DNA of 64,000 nt from Micrococcus porci (lineage in GTDB: Bacteria > Actinomycetota > Actinomycetes > Actinomycetales > Micrococcaceae), in the NCBI RefSeq assembly GCF_020097155.1, contig NZ_CP083691.1, forward strand, positions 62,001 to 126,000, read 5' to 3'. Positions within the stretch are counted from its first letter, which is position 1; each line of letters begins with the position of its first letter. A model generated the notes under the pieces. That model worked only from the letters and a program-made list of their open reading frames with translations, made no database searches and had not been told where the DNA came from. A program made the position numbers and the translations under genes. Below are positions 19,359 to 27,307 of the stretch, in pieces.

Positions 19359-19443
19359 GGGGATGAAGGCGTTGAGGCCGGCCGAGGGGGCCGTGGGGCC
19401 TCACCCGTGAGAGAACGCCGGGCGGGTCCGCCGTCTTCCCTCC

Positions 19444-19449
19444 TACCAT
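19444..19449 (+). promoter_or_regulatory. -10 box TACCAT for a leaderless start at 19456
   Basis: TACCAT, six bases, ATG of pdxK. Confidence 0.5.
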
Positions 19450-19455
19450 GAGCCC

Positions 19456-20310
19456 ATGACCACGACGACGACCACCCCCCGATCCGTCGCACCCGCCCTG
19501 GCCCTGGCGATCGCCGGCTCCGAGGCCACCGGCGGCGCCGGCGCGCAGGCCGACCTCAAGACGTTCCAGGAGCTGGGCGTGTTCGGCATCCTCAGCCTGA
19601 CGTGCATCGTCTCCTTCGACCCCGCGGACGACTGGAACCACCGGTTCTTCCCCGTCCCGCAGGACGTGCAGGCCGCTCAGCTGGAGGCGATCCTGGCCGA
19701 CTACCCGGATGAGCTGCGCGCCGTGAAGCTCGGCATGCAGGGCTCCCCGGAGACCATCCGCACCACCGCCGAGGCCCTGCGCGGCCACGCCTGGGACCAC
19801 GTGGTCCTGGACCCGGTGCTGATCTGCAAGGGCCAGGAGCCCGGCCACGCCCTGGACACGGACCAGGCCCTGAAGGCGGAGCTGCTGCCGCTGGCCACGT
19901 TCACCACGCCCAACCACTTCGAGACCGAGCAGCTCTCCGGCATGGCCGTGCGCACGGTCGAGGACCTGACGGCCGCCGCCCGTCGCATCCACGAGATCTC
20001 CGGGGCCGCCGTGCTCGCCAAGGGCGGCATGCACATCGAGGGCCTCGACGCCGTCGACGTGTTCGTGGACGCCGACCACGAGGAGGTGCTGGCCACCCCC
20101 AAGATCGGGGACTCCGGCGTCTCCGGCGCGGGCTGCTCGCTGGCCGCCGCCGTCACGGCGGAACTCGCCAAGGGCGCCGAGCCCGTCGAGGCGGCCCGCC
20201 GGGCCAAGGCGTTCGTGACCGCGGGCATCGCCCAGGCCGTGGAGGGGAGGACCCCGTTCGCCGCGCTGTGGCAGGGCGGGCTGCGCGAGACCCCGGAGGC
20301 CGGCCGATGA
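19456..20310 (+). CDS. pdxK: pyridoxine/pyridoxal kinase of the ThiD-like family
   Basis: A 284-residue ribokinase-superfamily enzyme that phosphorylates vitamin B6 vitamers, or possibly hydroxymethylpyrimidine. LAIAGSEATGGAGAQADLKT is the N-terminal substrate motif. QELGVFGILSLTCIVSFDP and LDPVLICKGQ resemble the Staphylococcus-type PdxK more than true ThiD. GDSGVSGAGCSLAAAVTAEL is the anion-hole and phosphate-transfer loop; where a kinase usually has an Asp after GAG, this one has Cys, as in the ThiD-like PdxK group. The DsbA-like gene begins inside its stop (ATGA), so the two are coupled. Confidence 0.75.
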   Translation: MTTTTTTPRSVAPALALAIAGSEATGGAGAQADLKTFQELGVFGILSLTCIVSFDPADDWNHRFFPVPQDVQAAQLEAILADYPDELRAVKLGMQGSPETIRTTAEALRGHAWDHVVLDPVLICKGQEPGHALDTDQALKAELLPLATFTTPNHFETEQLSGMAVRTVEDLTAAARRIHEISGAAVLAKGGMHIEGLDAVDVFVDADHEEVLATPKIGDSGVSGAGCSLAAAVTAELAKGAEPVEAARRAKAFVTAGIAQAVEGRTPFAALWQGGLRETPEAGR

Positions 20311-21038
20311 AGGTCACCGTCTACTCGGACGTCGCGTGCCCGTGGTGCTACATCGGGAAGCGCCGGTTCGAGACGGCGCTGGCCGGCTTCGAGCACGCGG
20401 AACAGGTGGAGGTGGAGTGGCGCAGCTACCAGCTGGACCCCACCCTGCCCGAGCGCTCGGACCTCACCGAGGTCGAGTACCTCACCCGCATGAAGGGCCT
20501 GGCCGAGCCGCAGGTGCGCCGGATGCTGGACCACGTGGTCATGCAGGCCGCCGGCGAGGGGCTGACCTACGACATGGACGCGATCGTCGTCGCCAACTCG
20601 TTCCCCGCGCACCGCGTGATCCAGCGGGCGAGAGCCGTCTCCGCCGAGGCGGCCTCCGCCCTGGAGGAGGCCCTGTTCGCGGCGCACTTCGAGCGCGGGC
20701 AGGACATCGGCGACGCCGCCGTGCTCGCCGAGCTGGGCGCCGCGGCCGGGCTGAGCGCCGAGCAGGTCGAGGAGGCCCTCACGGACGAGCGCTGGGCCGA
20801 GGCGGTGCGCGCCGACCTCGCGGAGGCCCGCGCCGTGGGCGTCACGGGCGTCCCCTTCTTCGTGCTGGACGGGAAGTACGCCGTCTCCGGGGCACAGCCG
20901 CCGGAGCTCTTCGCGCAGGCGCTGGCGCAGACCTGGGCCGAGCGGGCCCCGCTGCGCGCCTTCACGCCCGCCGCCGCGGCGGACGACGACGACGCGCCTC
21001 TCATCGGCCAGGCCTGCGGCCCCGACGGCTGCGCCTGA
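20307..21038 (+). CDS. DsbA family oxidoreductase (FrnE-like)
   Basis: A 243-residue thioredoxin-fold protein of the FrnE/2-hydroxychromene-2-carboxylate isomerase type. The active site CPWC at residues 11-14 is followed by YIGKRRFE. The helical insert is at about 60-150 and the cis-Pro loop GVPFFVLDGKYAVSGAQ is near the C-terminus. There is no signal peptide, so it is cytoplasmic. A C-terminal CGPDGC pair is a possible extra redox site. ATG overlaps the pdxK stop by four bases. Confidence 0.85.
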   Translation: MKVTVYSDVACPWCYIGKRRFETALAGFEHAEQVEVEWRSYQLDPTLPERSDLTEVEYLTRMKGLAEPQVRRMLDHVVMQAAGEGLTYDMDAIVVANSFPAHRVIQRARAVSAEAASALEEALFAAHFERGQDIGDAAVLAELGAAAGLSAEQVEEALTDERWAEAVRADLAEARAVGVTGVPFFVLDGKYAVSGAQPPELFAQALAQTWAERAPLRAFTPAAAADDDDAPLIGQACGPDGCA

Positions 21039-21163
21039 GCGGGCGGCCGCGGCAAACCGCTCCTCGCCGCGCAGGCCCCGGCCGGGGATCCTCCCTGGCC
21101 GGGCGCCCGAGCGCGGCGGCCCATGGCCCGGAACGATCCCCGCGACCCCTCGAGGAGGACACC

Positions 21164-22109
21164 ATGACCGAGACCGCGGCCTGGATCGAAGCCCGCCTGG
21201 ACGAGCTCGGCGTCCCGCACGAGCGCGTGGGCGGCACCGGGTTCGAGTACGCCTCCACGGACCGCGGCACCCTGCCCGACGGCACGGACGTCCCCGTGAT
21301 GCACGGCTGCGGCCACGACACGCACGTGGCCATGGCCGTCTCTGCGGCCCGCGTGCCGGCCGCCCACCCGGAGGCCTGGGCCGGCACCGTGGTGTTCGTC
21401 TTCCAGCCCGGCGAGGAGACCGCCGCCGGTGCCGCCGCGATGCTCGAGGACGGCCTGTGGGACCGCGCGCCGCGCCCGGTCGCGGTGCTCGGCCAGCACG
21501 TGATGCCCGCCCGCACCGGCACCATCCGCTACGTCAGCGGCGACGCCATGTCCCTGGCGGACTCCTTCAAGGTCACGTTCCACGGCAAGGGCGCCCACGG
21601 CTCCATGCCGGAGCGCTCCATCGACCCGATCCTCATGGCCTCCTCCGCGGTGACCCGCCTGCAGTGCATCGTCTCCCGCGAGGCGGCCCCGACGGGCCGC
21701 GCCGTCGTGACCGTGGGCACCTTCCACGCCGGCCTCAAGGAGAACATCATCCCGGACACCGCGGAGATCGCCCTCAACGTCCGCCCCCCACCCCGGAGGT
21801 CTGAGAGAAGGTCTCCGCGTCCACAACGACGTCGGCGCCACCGCCGCCGTCATGGCCGCGGTGGCCGCGGAGCTGGGCGAGGAGAACGTGATGGAGATCG
21901 GCCCGCTGATGGGCTCCGAGGACGTGGGCGCCCTGACCGACGCGATCGACGTGCCGCTGGTCTCCTGGTTCGTCGGGGGCTTCGAGGGCGAGGACTTCGG
22001 GGACAACCCCGCGAACCACACCCCGCAGTTCGGCCCCGTCATGGAGCCCACGCTCACCACCGGCGTGCACGCGGCCCTGGCCGGGCTGCTGCACTACGTG
22101 GGCCGCTGA
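21164..22109 (+). pseudogene. M20-type amidohydrolase, internally deleted and frameshifted
   Basis: The start region is intact (GAGGAGG then ATG 21164). MHGCGHDTHVAM, FQPGEETAAGAAAMLEDG and HGKGAHGSMPERSIDP identify an M20 aminoacylase/IAL-hydrolase. After WIEARLDELGVPHERVGG the frame jumps straight to YASTDRGTLPDG, so the segment with the metal-binding DMDALP motif is missing near 21240. After TAEIALNVR (21784) the frame shifts. The C-terminus (MAAVAAELGEENVMEIGPLM to LHYVGR) continues in another frame to 22109, with the expected ~40 residues between also lost. It cannot encode an active enzyme. Confidence 0.85.
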
Positions 22110-22171
22110 CCGCGCACCGTGGCCCCGGGGCGGGCGCACGCCGCCCCGGGACAGGCCGCCCCGATGTGCCA

Positions 22172-22177
22172 CAGACT
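22172..22177 (+). promoter_or_regulatory. -10 box CAGACT for a leaderless start at 22184
   Basis: CAGACT, six bases, ATG. Confidence 0.35.
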
Positions 22178-22183
22178 GTCCGC

Positions 22184-23227
22184 ATGGAGACCCCGCGCAC
22201 GCCCGAGACCCGCACCGACCCGCCGGCCGACCGCCTCGCGGAGCCGCAACACCCCGCCCACGCCGACGCCCCCGTCGTCCACGACACCGCTGTCCCGGAG
22301 TCCGAGCGCATCGAGCGCACCGTCTCCACCCGCACCGGTGAGACCAGGCCGCCCGTGGTCCGCACCGTGGTCACGGAGTCCGAGCGCATCGAGCGCCCCG
22401 TGGTCGAGGTCCGGGACGCGCGCGTTCCCGGGCGCCTGCTGTGGTGGATCGGTGGCGGCACCCTCGCCGCAGGCTCCCTCGCCGCCCTGGTCCGCGTCCT
22501 GCGCGAGCGCCTCGCGACGCCGGAGCCCACCCCGCTCGAGCGCCTCGCCGACGCCGGTCGCGGCGCCGGCCTGCCCCTGGCCCTCTCGCTGGCCGGGACC
22601 GCCGCGGGCGTGGGCGTGTCCCTCCGCGCCCGCCGTCGCCGCAGGACGGAGGAGGTCCTCGCCGCCCCCGCGGTCCCGTTCCTGCTGGGGGAGGCCGTCT
22701 CGGCCGAGGCCGGCGAGGACGACGTCGACGGGCTGCCGCCCGTGAACGAGGCCTCGGACGCCTACCCGGCCGGCGCCCTGGAGACGGAGGCACTGCCCCT
22801 CGAGGTCGTCGTCCTCCTGGACACCCTGCTCGACCCGTCGCTGGATGAGGGGCGCGAGCTTCCCGGCGCCGCCGCGCTGCGCGCCCAGCTGCCGCACGTG
22901 CGCACCGCCGCCTCGGTGGCGGAGGAGATCCGGGAGGACGGCAAGGTCCCGGACTGGACGCCGCTCGTCGTCGAGGAGGAGACCGGCGTGGCCCGGGCCA
23001 TCCCGAACGACATGGTGTGGCCCGTGCGCGGCCGCTTCACGACCGAGGACGGGCACGAGCTGGAGCTGCGCCTGCAGGTGATCGACGGCGAGCTCGGCGC
23101 CCTGGTCATCACCCTTCCGGAGGACGTGGAGGACGGCGTCGCCGCCTGGGACGCGTTCCAGGAGCTCGAGGCCTTCCCCGGCGTCGAGGAGCTGACCTTC
23201 ACCGTGGACGGCGACCGGCGCCCCTGA
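22184..23227 (+). CDS. hypothetical membrane-associated protein, 347 aa
   Basis: Not recognised. Residues 1-80 are polar, with two copies of ESERIER (TAVPESERIERTV; VTESERIERPV). A first hydrophobic helix (RLLWWIGGGTLAAGSLAAL, about 86-105) and a second (GLPLALSLAGTAAGVGVSL, about 126-145) follow, then RRRRR. The C-terminal 190 residues are acidic and look like a soluble alpha/beta domain (FTTEDGHELELRLQVIDGEL). It shares direction and closeness with the preceding pseudogene but has its own box. Confidence 0.6.
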   Translation: METPRTPETRTDPPADRLAEPQHPAHADAPVVHDTAVPESERIERTVSTRTGETRPPVVRTVVTESERIERPVVEVRDARVPGRLLWWIGGGTLAAGSLAALVRVLRERLATPEPTPLERLADAGRGAGLPLALSLAGTAAGVGVSLRARRRRRTEEVLAAPAVPFLLGEAVSAEAGEDDVDGLPPVNEASDAYPAGALETEALPLEVVVLLDTLLDPSLDEGRELPGAAALRAQLPHVRTAASVAEEIREDGKVPDWTPLVVEEETGVARAIPNDMVWPVRGRFTTEDGHELELRLQVIDGELGALVITLPEDVEDGVAAWDAFQELEAFPGVEELTFTVDGDRRP

Positions 23228-23267
23228 GCCCCCGGTTCCGTCCCGGGCCGTGGACAGGGGCGCCGTC

Positions 23268-23273
23268 TAGAGT
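23268..23273 (+). promoter_or_regulatory. -10 box TAGAGT before 23314
   Basis: TAGAGT followed by about 40 bases of leader that ends with CGGAG before ATG 23314, a conventional leadered promoter. Confidence 0.35.
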
Positions 23274-23313
23274 GGGGGATCGCCCGCCGTCGTCGTGAAT
23301 TCGGAGCCGCTCC

Positions 23314-23796
23314 ATGACCACCCCCGCCCCGGTCAAGTCCACCGCCCGCGCCCGCCGGAAGGCCGCGCGCGCCGTCTCGGGCCCGCGCCCGCGCCTGCGG
23401 ATGGGGCTCAACGGCTTCCTGGTGGCCTGGCTGCTGCCCAACCTGCTCATGGCGGCCGTGGTGCTGGCCCTCACCCTGATCCCGTCCCTGCAGCGCTTCG
23501 GCACCCTGACGCCCCTGCTGACCGTGGTGGGCATCGCCGGCCTGGTGATCGGCCTGCCGCTGTGCCTGCTGGTCAACCGGGCCTTCCGCCACGTGCTCAA
23601 CCAGTGGGTGCACGTGCTGGCCTACGCCCTGGTGGGCATGCTCTACGGGCTGGTGGTGCTGGCGCAGGGCGTGGGCGGCGTGCTGCCCATGCTCATCCCC
23701 GTGATCGGCTTTCCCGCCGCGGTGCTGATGGGCCTGGGGCGCCTGGCCGCGCGGCCGCTGGTGGACGTCGTCCCCGGCGCCGAGCCCCGGAGCTGA
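23314..23796 (+). CDS. four-helix membrane protein (DUF2798-like)
   Basis: A 160-residue protein with a basic N-terminus (KSTARARRKAARA) and four hydrophobic helices: GFLVAWLLPNLLMAAVVLALT, LTVVGIAGLVIGLPLCLLVN, WVHVLAYALVGMLYGLVVLAQ and VLPMLIPVIGFPAAVLMGL. The pattern resembles DUF2798-type small membrane proteins; function is unknown. A ribosome-binding CGGAG lies 8 bases before ATG. The convergent palindrome at 23839 probably terminates its transcript. Confidence 0.6.
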   Translation: MTTPAPVKSTARARRKAARAVSGPRPRLRMGLNGFLVAWLLPNLLMAAVVLALTLIPSLQRFGTLTPLLTVVGIAGLVIGLPLCLLVNRAFRHVLNQWVHVLAYALVGMLYGLVVLAQGVGGVLPMLIPVIGFPAAVLMGLGRLAARPLVDVVPGAEPRS

Positions 23797-23838
23797 GTCC
23801 CCCGCCCTCCGCCGGGGGCGGATCGGCCCCACGACGGC

Positions 23839-23874
23839 GAGAGGGACGATGATCCGCGGATCATCGTCCCTCTC
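23839..23874. terminator. perfect 36-bp palindrome between convergent genes
   Basis: GAGAGGGACGATGATCCG on the left, its exact inverse on the right, with CCGCGG in the middle. The plus-strand DUF2798-like gene ends at 23796 and the minus-strand kinase gene ends at 24065, so this fits a bidirectional terminator. No T-run. Confidence 0.65.
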
Positions 23875-24024
23875 AGAAGCACGTCCGGGGCCCGCATCCC
23901 CTCAGGCATGTATCCCGGCTCGTGCCTTCCTCTATCTGTGCACCGTCTCATGGGGCACCTCCGAGTCTAGGAAGGGGAGGGCCGCGGCCGACAGTGGACG
24001 AAGGTCTACACTTTCCGACCCTAT

Positions 24025-24040
24025 TGTGACGTAGATCACT
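24025..24040. promoter_or_regulatory. Crp/GlxR-type binding-site match
   Basis: TGTGACGTAGATCACT fits the Crp-family consensus TGTGANNTANNTCACA except its last base. It lies between the palindromic terminator and the end of the histidine kinase gene, not before any recognised start. Confidence 0.45.
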
Positions 24041-24064
24041 CGGTGCGGCGGCGTCGTCCGGAGA

Positions 24065-25312
24065 CTACGCCTCCGGCCGGGGCACGGCCGCCCGCACCCG
24101 CCACCGGTCGCCTCCGCACGGGCCGACCTCCAGGCGGCCGCCGAACGCCTCGATGCGATCCCGCATCGAGGTCAGCCCCACCCGCGAGGAGTTCCCCACC
24201 ACGGACCGAGGACCGTCCTCCGGCAGCGTGTTGACCACCTCCAGGACCACCTCGCCACCCCGCGCCTCGATGGAGATCTCGCAGGCCTGACCCGGGCCGG
24301 CGTGCTTGGCCACGTTGGTCACAGACTCCTGCATCACGCGGTACAGCGCCGCGCGCACTCCCAGGTTCAGGCCCACCTCCCCGAGCTCCACCCGCACCGC
24401 GGCGTCCACGCCCGCCAGGCGCAGCTCTTCCGCCAGACGCTCCGCCCCCGGCCCCAGCTGGGCCACCGTGGCGGCGTCGTCCGTCTCCGGCGTGCCCGGC
24501 GTCGGCGCAGGCTCCACCACGCCGTCCTCCTGGAGGATGGAGAGCATGCGACGCAGGTCCGTGAGCGCGTCCCGGGCCGACTCCCCGACCACGCGCACCA
24601 CCTGCTGCGCGGCCTCGGGCGTGCCGAGGTACTGCGCCGCGTTCGCCTGCATGGCGATGATCGTCAGGTTGTGCGCGACGATGTCGTGGAGGTCCCGGGC
24701 CAGGATGCGCCGCTCCCGCTCGGCCGCCTCCCGTGCCAGCCGCTCCGCCTCGGCGATGCGCCGGCCGTCCTGCACCCGCTGCAGCTTCGCCGCCCGGATC
24801 GACGCCCCCACACCGAGCCCGACCACCACGAGCAGCAGGGTGAGCCACGCCACCCCGTCGACCTTCCCGGAGCCGACCAGGCTCACCGCCACGACCCACG
24901 CGAGTGCCGTGGCGCCGGCGGCCAGGAGGTAGCGTCCCGACTGCGCGGTGGCGACCACGGTGCCCAGCACGAACGGCAGCACGAGGACGACGGACACGGC
25001 GTCGCCGCCGACCAGGGAGGCGGCCATCAGCAGCAGGACGACCGCATAGGCCACGGTGGTGCGCCACCACTGGGCCAGGAAGGCGAGGCACGCCAGGACC
25101 ATGAAGGCGATGTCCGCACGCGTGTCGCCACCGCCCCGCCCCAGCTCGATCATCACGTCCGAGGTCGTGGAGGCGACGGAGAACACGGAGCCCACCACGA
25201 GGTAGACCCGGTTGGCGGGCGCCGCATCCCAGAACCGGACCCTCCCGCCCGCGGGCGGGCTCACCGGGTCCAGCAGGGAGCGGAGGGTCGACCCGAGGCG
25301 CGCTCGGCTCAC
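24065..25312 (-). CDS. NarL-type sensor histidine kinase (HisKA_3)
   Basis: A 415-residue two-component sensor. Five or six hydrophobic helices (about 30-160) form a membrane sensor module. The dimerisation/phosphoacceptor helix ERRILARDLHDIVAHNLTII carries the phosphorylated His in the R-LHD--AH pattern. The ATPase domain shows VMQESVTNVAKHAGPG (N-box), VVLEVVNTLPEDG and GLTSMRDRIEAFGGRL (G-box). Start at GTG 25312 overlaps the peptide gene stop as GTGA; GTG 25324 is an alternative. The divergent LuxR-type regulator at 25587 is its likely partner. Confidence 0.88.
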   Translation of the reverse strand: MSRARLGSTLRSLLDPVSPPAGGRVRFWDAAPANRVYLVVGSVFSVASTTSDVMIELGRGGGDTRADIAFMVLACLAFLAQWWRTTVAYAVVLLLMAASLVGGDAVSVVLVLPFVLGTVVATAQSGRYLLAAGATALAWVVAVSLVGSGKVDGVAWLTLLLVVVGLGVGASIRAAKLQRVQDGRRIAEAERLAREAAERERRILARDLHDIVAHNLTIIAMQANAAQYLGTPEAAQQVVRVVGESARDALTDLRRMLSILQEDGVVEPAPTPGTPETDDAATVAQLGPGAERLAEELRLAGVDAAVRVELGEVGLNLGVRAALYRVMQESVTNVAKHAGPGQACEISIEARGGEVVLEVVNTLPEDGPRSVVGNSSRVGLTSMRDRIEAFGGRLEVGPCGGDRWRVRAAVPRPEA

Positions 25313-25521
25313 CGCTCGTCGCACATGAAGGGGAAGACCGTGCAGAAGCCGTCGCGCACGCCCGAGTCGACGCCCCCGTCCCGGACGGGCGCGAGGCCCG
25401 CCTCGGCGACGACGCCGTCCGAGACCGGGAGGGGGGACGCGGCGGAGGCCGGGGTGGCGGAGAGGCCGGCGGCGAGGAGGACTGCAGCGGCGAGGCGTGC
25501 GGTGACGTTCAGGCGCTTCAT
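25309..25521 (-). CDS. small secreted Cys-containing peptide
   Basis: A 70-residue protein. MKRLNVTARLAAAVLLAAGL then SATPASA is a signal peptide with an AxA cleavage site near residue 27. The mature part is about 43 residues and ends DGFCTVFPFMCDER, two Cys separated by six mainly hydrophobic residues, suited to an intramolecular disulfide. It overlaps the start of the sensor kinase gene by at least four bases and therefore should be translationally coupled. ATG is seven bases after CATAAT. A signal for the kinase is one idea; a small wall-associated protein is another. I recognise no family. Confidence 0.65.
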   Translation of the reverse strand: MKRLNVTARLAAAVLLAAGLSATPASAASPLPVSDGVVAEAGLAPVRDGGVDSGVRDGFCTVFPFMCDER

Positions 25522-25528
25522 GGCTCCG

Positions 25529-25534
25529 ATTATG
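25529..25534 (-). promoter_or_regulatory. -10 box CATAAT for a leaderless start at 25521
   Basis: CATAAT, the best match to TATAAT in the window, seven bases before ATG. Back to back with the TACTGT box of the divergent regulator. Confidence 0.55.
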
Positions 25535-25574
25535 CCTCCACCGACCCCGGTCTCATCCCTCCTCCGGGCGCGTC

Positions 25575-25580
25575 TACTGT
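25575..25580 (+). promoter_or_regulatory. -10 box TACTGT for a leaderless start at 25587
   Basis: TACTGT, six bases, ATG of the response regulator. The two divergent boxes share a 40-base space. Confidence 0.5.
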
Positions 25581-25586
25581 GGAGCC

Positions 25587-26282
25587 ATGCCCGACTCCCC
25601 CGAGGACGAGATCCGCGTCCTGATCGCCGACGACCAGCCCCTCATGTCCGGCGCTCTGCGCGTCCTGGTGGACTCCGCGCCCGGGATGCGCTGCGTCGGC
25701 CTGGTGGCGGACGGCGTCGAGGCCGTCGAGGCCGTCGAGGCCACCCGCGTGGACGTCGTCCTCATGGACATGCAGATGCCCCGCATGGACGGCGTGGAGG
25801 CCACCCGCCGGATCACCGCCTCCCGGCCGGGCACCAGGGTGCTGGCCGTCACCACCTTCTCCTCCGAGGACTACCTCGTCCCCGCCCTGCGCGCGGGCGC
25901 CGCCGGCTACCTGCTCAAGGACGCGGAGCCGGCCACCGTGCTCGGCGCCGTGGAGGCCGTACGTCGCGGCGAGTCCGTGCTCTCCCCCGCCGTGGCCGCC
26001 AAGCTGATCGCCGCCGTCGAGCGAGACCACCCGGTGGTCGGCCCCGCGGCCGCCGAGCCGGGCGATCCGGACGGCTCCGACCTGACCGAACGGGAGCACC
26101 AGGTCCTCACGCTGCTGGCGCGCGGCCGGTCCAACCCGGAGATCGCCGCGGAGCTCCAGGTGTCCGAGTCCACCGTCAAGGCCAACGTGGGCCGGGTCAT
26201 CGACAAGCTCGAGGTGCGGGACCGCGTGCAGGTGGTCATCCGCGCCGCGCAGCTGGGCCTGGTCACCTTGTCCCTGGACTGA
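25587..26282 (+). CDS. NarL/LuxR-type response regulator
   Basis: A 231-residue response regulator. Receiver residues: Asp15-Asp16 (IADDQP), the phosphoacceptor Asp61 in [13 protein letters not shown], Thr at 89-90 and Lys111 (GYLLKDAE). A GerE/LuxR helix-turn-helix fills the C-terminus: [40 protein letters not shown] is locally duplicated in the receiver. It is divergent from the peptide-kinase pair, a common arrangement for cognate partners. Confidence 0.92.
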   Translation: MPDSPEDEIRVLIADDQPLMSGALRVLVDSAPGMRCVGLVADGVEAVEAVEATRVDVVLMDMQMPRMDGVEATRRITASRPGTRVLAVTTFSSEDYLVPALRAGAAGYLLKDAEPATVLGAVEAVRRGESVLSPAVAAKLIAAVERDHPVVGPAAAEPGDPDGSDLTEREHQVLTLLARGRSNPEIAAELQVSESTVKANVGRVIDKLEVRDRVQVVIRAAQLGLVTLSLD

Positions 26283-26309
26283 GCCGGGCCGGGGTCCACC
26301 CGGCGGCCG

Positions 26310-27158
26310 TCAGCCGCCGGCGAGGGCGTTGCGCTGCGCGTTGAGGTCGCGCAGCACCTGCATGCCCTCGTCCACGACGGGGTTCGCCCGCGCCAGGAGC
26401 CGGTCCTTGGCCGGCGCGTACGCCAGGCCCGTGAAGTCGCCGCTGGAGGCGTCCAGACCCTCGATCCGCTGCTGCACCAGGCGCACCGCGTCCAAGGCGT
26501 TCGCGTACTCCACGGACTTCTTGTCGATCTCCACGACGGTGTTCGCGGCCGGCGCGGTGGGGACCTTCTCCAACTCCGTCTGCGCCGCGTAGAGCTGGTA
26601 GCCCAGGGTGCAGGTCTCGTCCCGGTTGTACAGGCCCACGCCGTTGTTCCGGCCCCCGGCGGTCTGCGCCTGCTGGTTGGCCTGGGCGATCTGCTCCTCG
26701 AGGTCACCGCTGACGCCCAGGCCGGTGGGCGCGGCCATGCCGGCCTTGGCCATGTCCACGTTGACCTCCTTGCCGGCCACCGTGAACACCGCGGACTGCT
26801 CCCCCTCCGGGGCGCCTTCGTCCGAGCGGTCCACCCGCACGGTGGCGCCCTGCGGGAGGCGGTCCCGGAGCCAGGCGTAGGCCTCCTCGCCCATGCAGTA
26901 CTCCGGGCCCACGCGCAGCCCCTCGGGGTTGCGGATGGCCGAGCGCACACCGGCCAGGGTGAGCGTGCGCTCCTCGCCGTCCGCGTTCACGACCACGTGG
27001 TTGCCGTCCACCACGCGCACCACCTCGACGGTGTCGCGCGCGACGACGAGACCGCGCACCGCGCTCGCCGCGCCGAGCGCCAGGAGGACGCCCGCCACCA
27101 CCAGGAAGACGATGAGGCCCTTCTTGGGCACGCGGGCCTGGGCGGCGACGTGGGTCAT
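26310..27158 (-). CDS. staphylococcal-nuclease-fold protein with lost catalytic residues
   Basis: A 282-residue protein with an N-terminal membrane anchor (GLIVFLVVAGVLLALGAAS, about 14-32). Behind it comes an SNase-like barrel (VEVVRVVDGNHVVVNADGEE on) and a mostly helical C-terminus (about 150-282). Comparison with the intact nuclease at 52778 shows that VDGDTVDV has become VDGNHVVV. The Arg/Asp/Glu catalytic triplet region (RLLNIDTPE) has become TLTLAGVRS, and DRYGRTLA is replaced by EGEQSAVF. Probably a structural or binding derivative. GAGGAAG lies before ATG. Confidence 0.6.
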   Translation of the reverse strand: MTHVAAQARVPKKGLIVFLVVAGVLLALGAASAVRGLVVARDTVEVVRVVDGNHVVVNADGEERTLTLAGVRSAIRNPEGLRVGPEYCMGEEAYAWLRDRLPQGATVRVDRSDEGAPEGEQSAVFTVAGKEVNVDMAKAGMAAPTGLGVSGDLEEQIAQANQQAQTAGGRNNGVGLYNRDETCTLGYQLYAAQTELEKVPTAPAANTVVEIDKKSVEYANALDAVRLVQQRIEGLDASSGDFTGLAYAPAKDRLLARANPVVDEGMQVLRDLNAQRNALAGG

Positions 27159-27265
27159 GGGACTTCCTCGGGCAGGGACGGCAGGGGCGATGGGACCGGC
27201 GACGACGCGACGCGCCGCTGCGGCACCCGGAGGCCGAGTCTAGCGCGGGGGCGGGGAGACGGGCC

Positions 27266-27288
27266 GGGGGCGTGCTGGACACGCCCCC
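27266..27288 (-). terminator. hairpin terminator after gcvT
   Basis: Perfect 9-bp stem (27266-27274 with 27280-27288), five-base loop, no T-run, 20 bases past the gcvT stop. Confidence 0.6.
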
Positions 27289-27307
27289 GACCGTCACCGC
27301 CCCCGGA

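Noticed and set aside
23849..24034. A 61-codon plus-strand frame in the gap after the DUF2798-like gene
   Set aside because: It begins inside the palindromic terminator, has no ribosome-binding site, and its translation shows no signal, membrane helix or motif.
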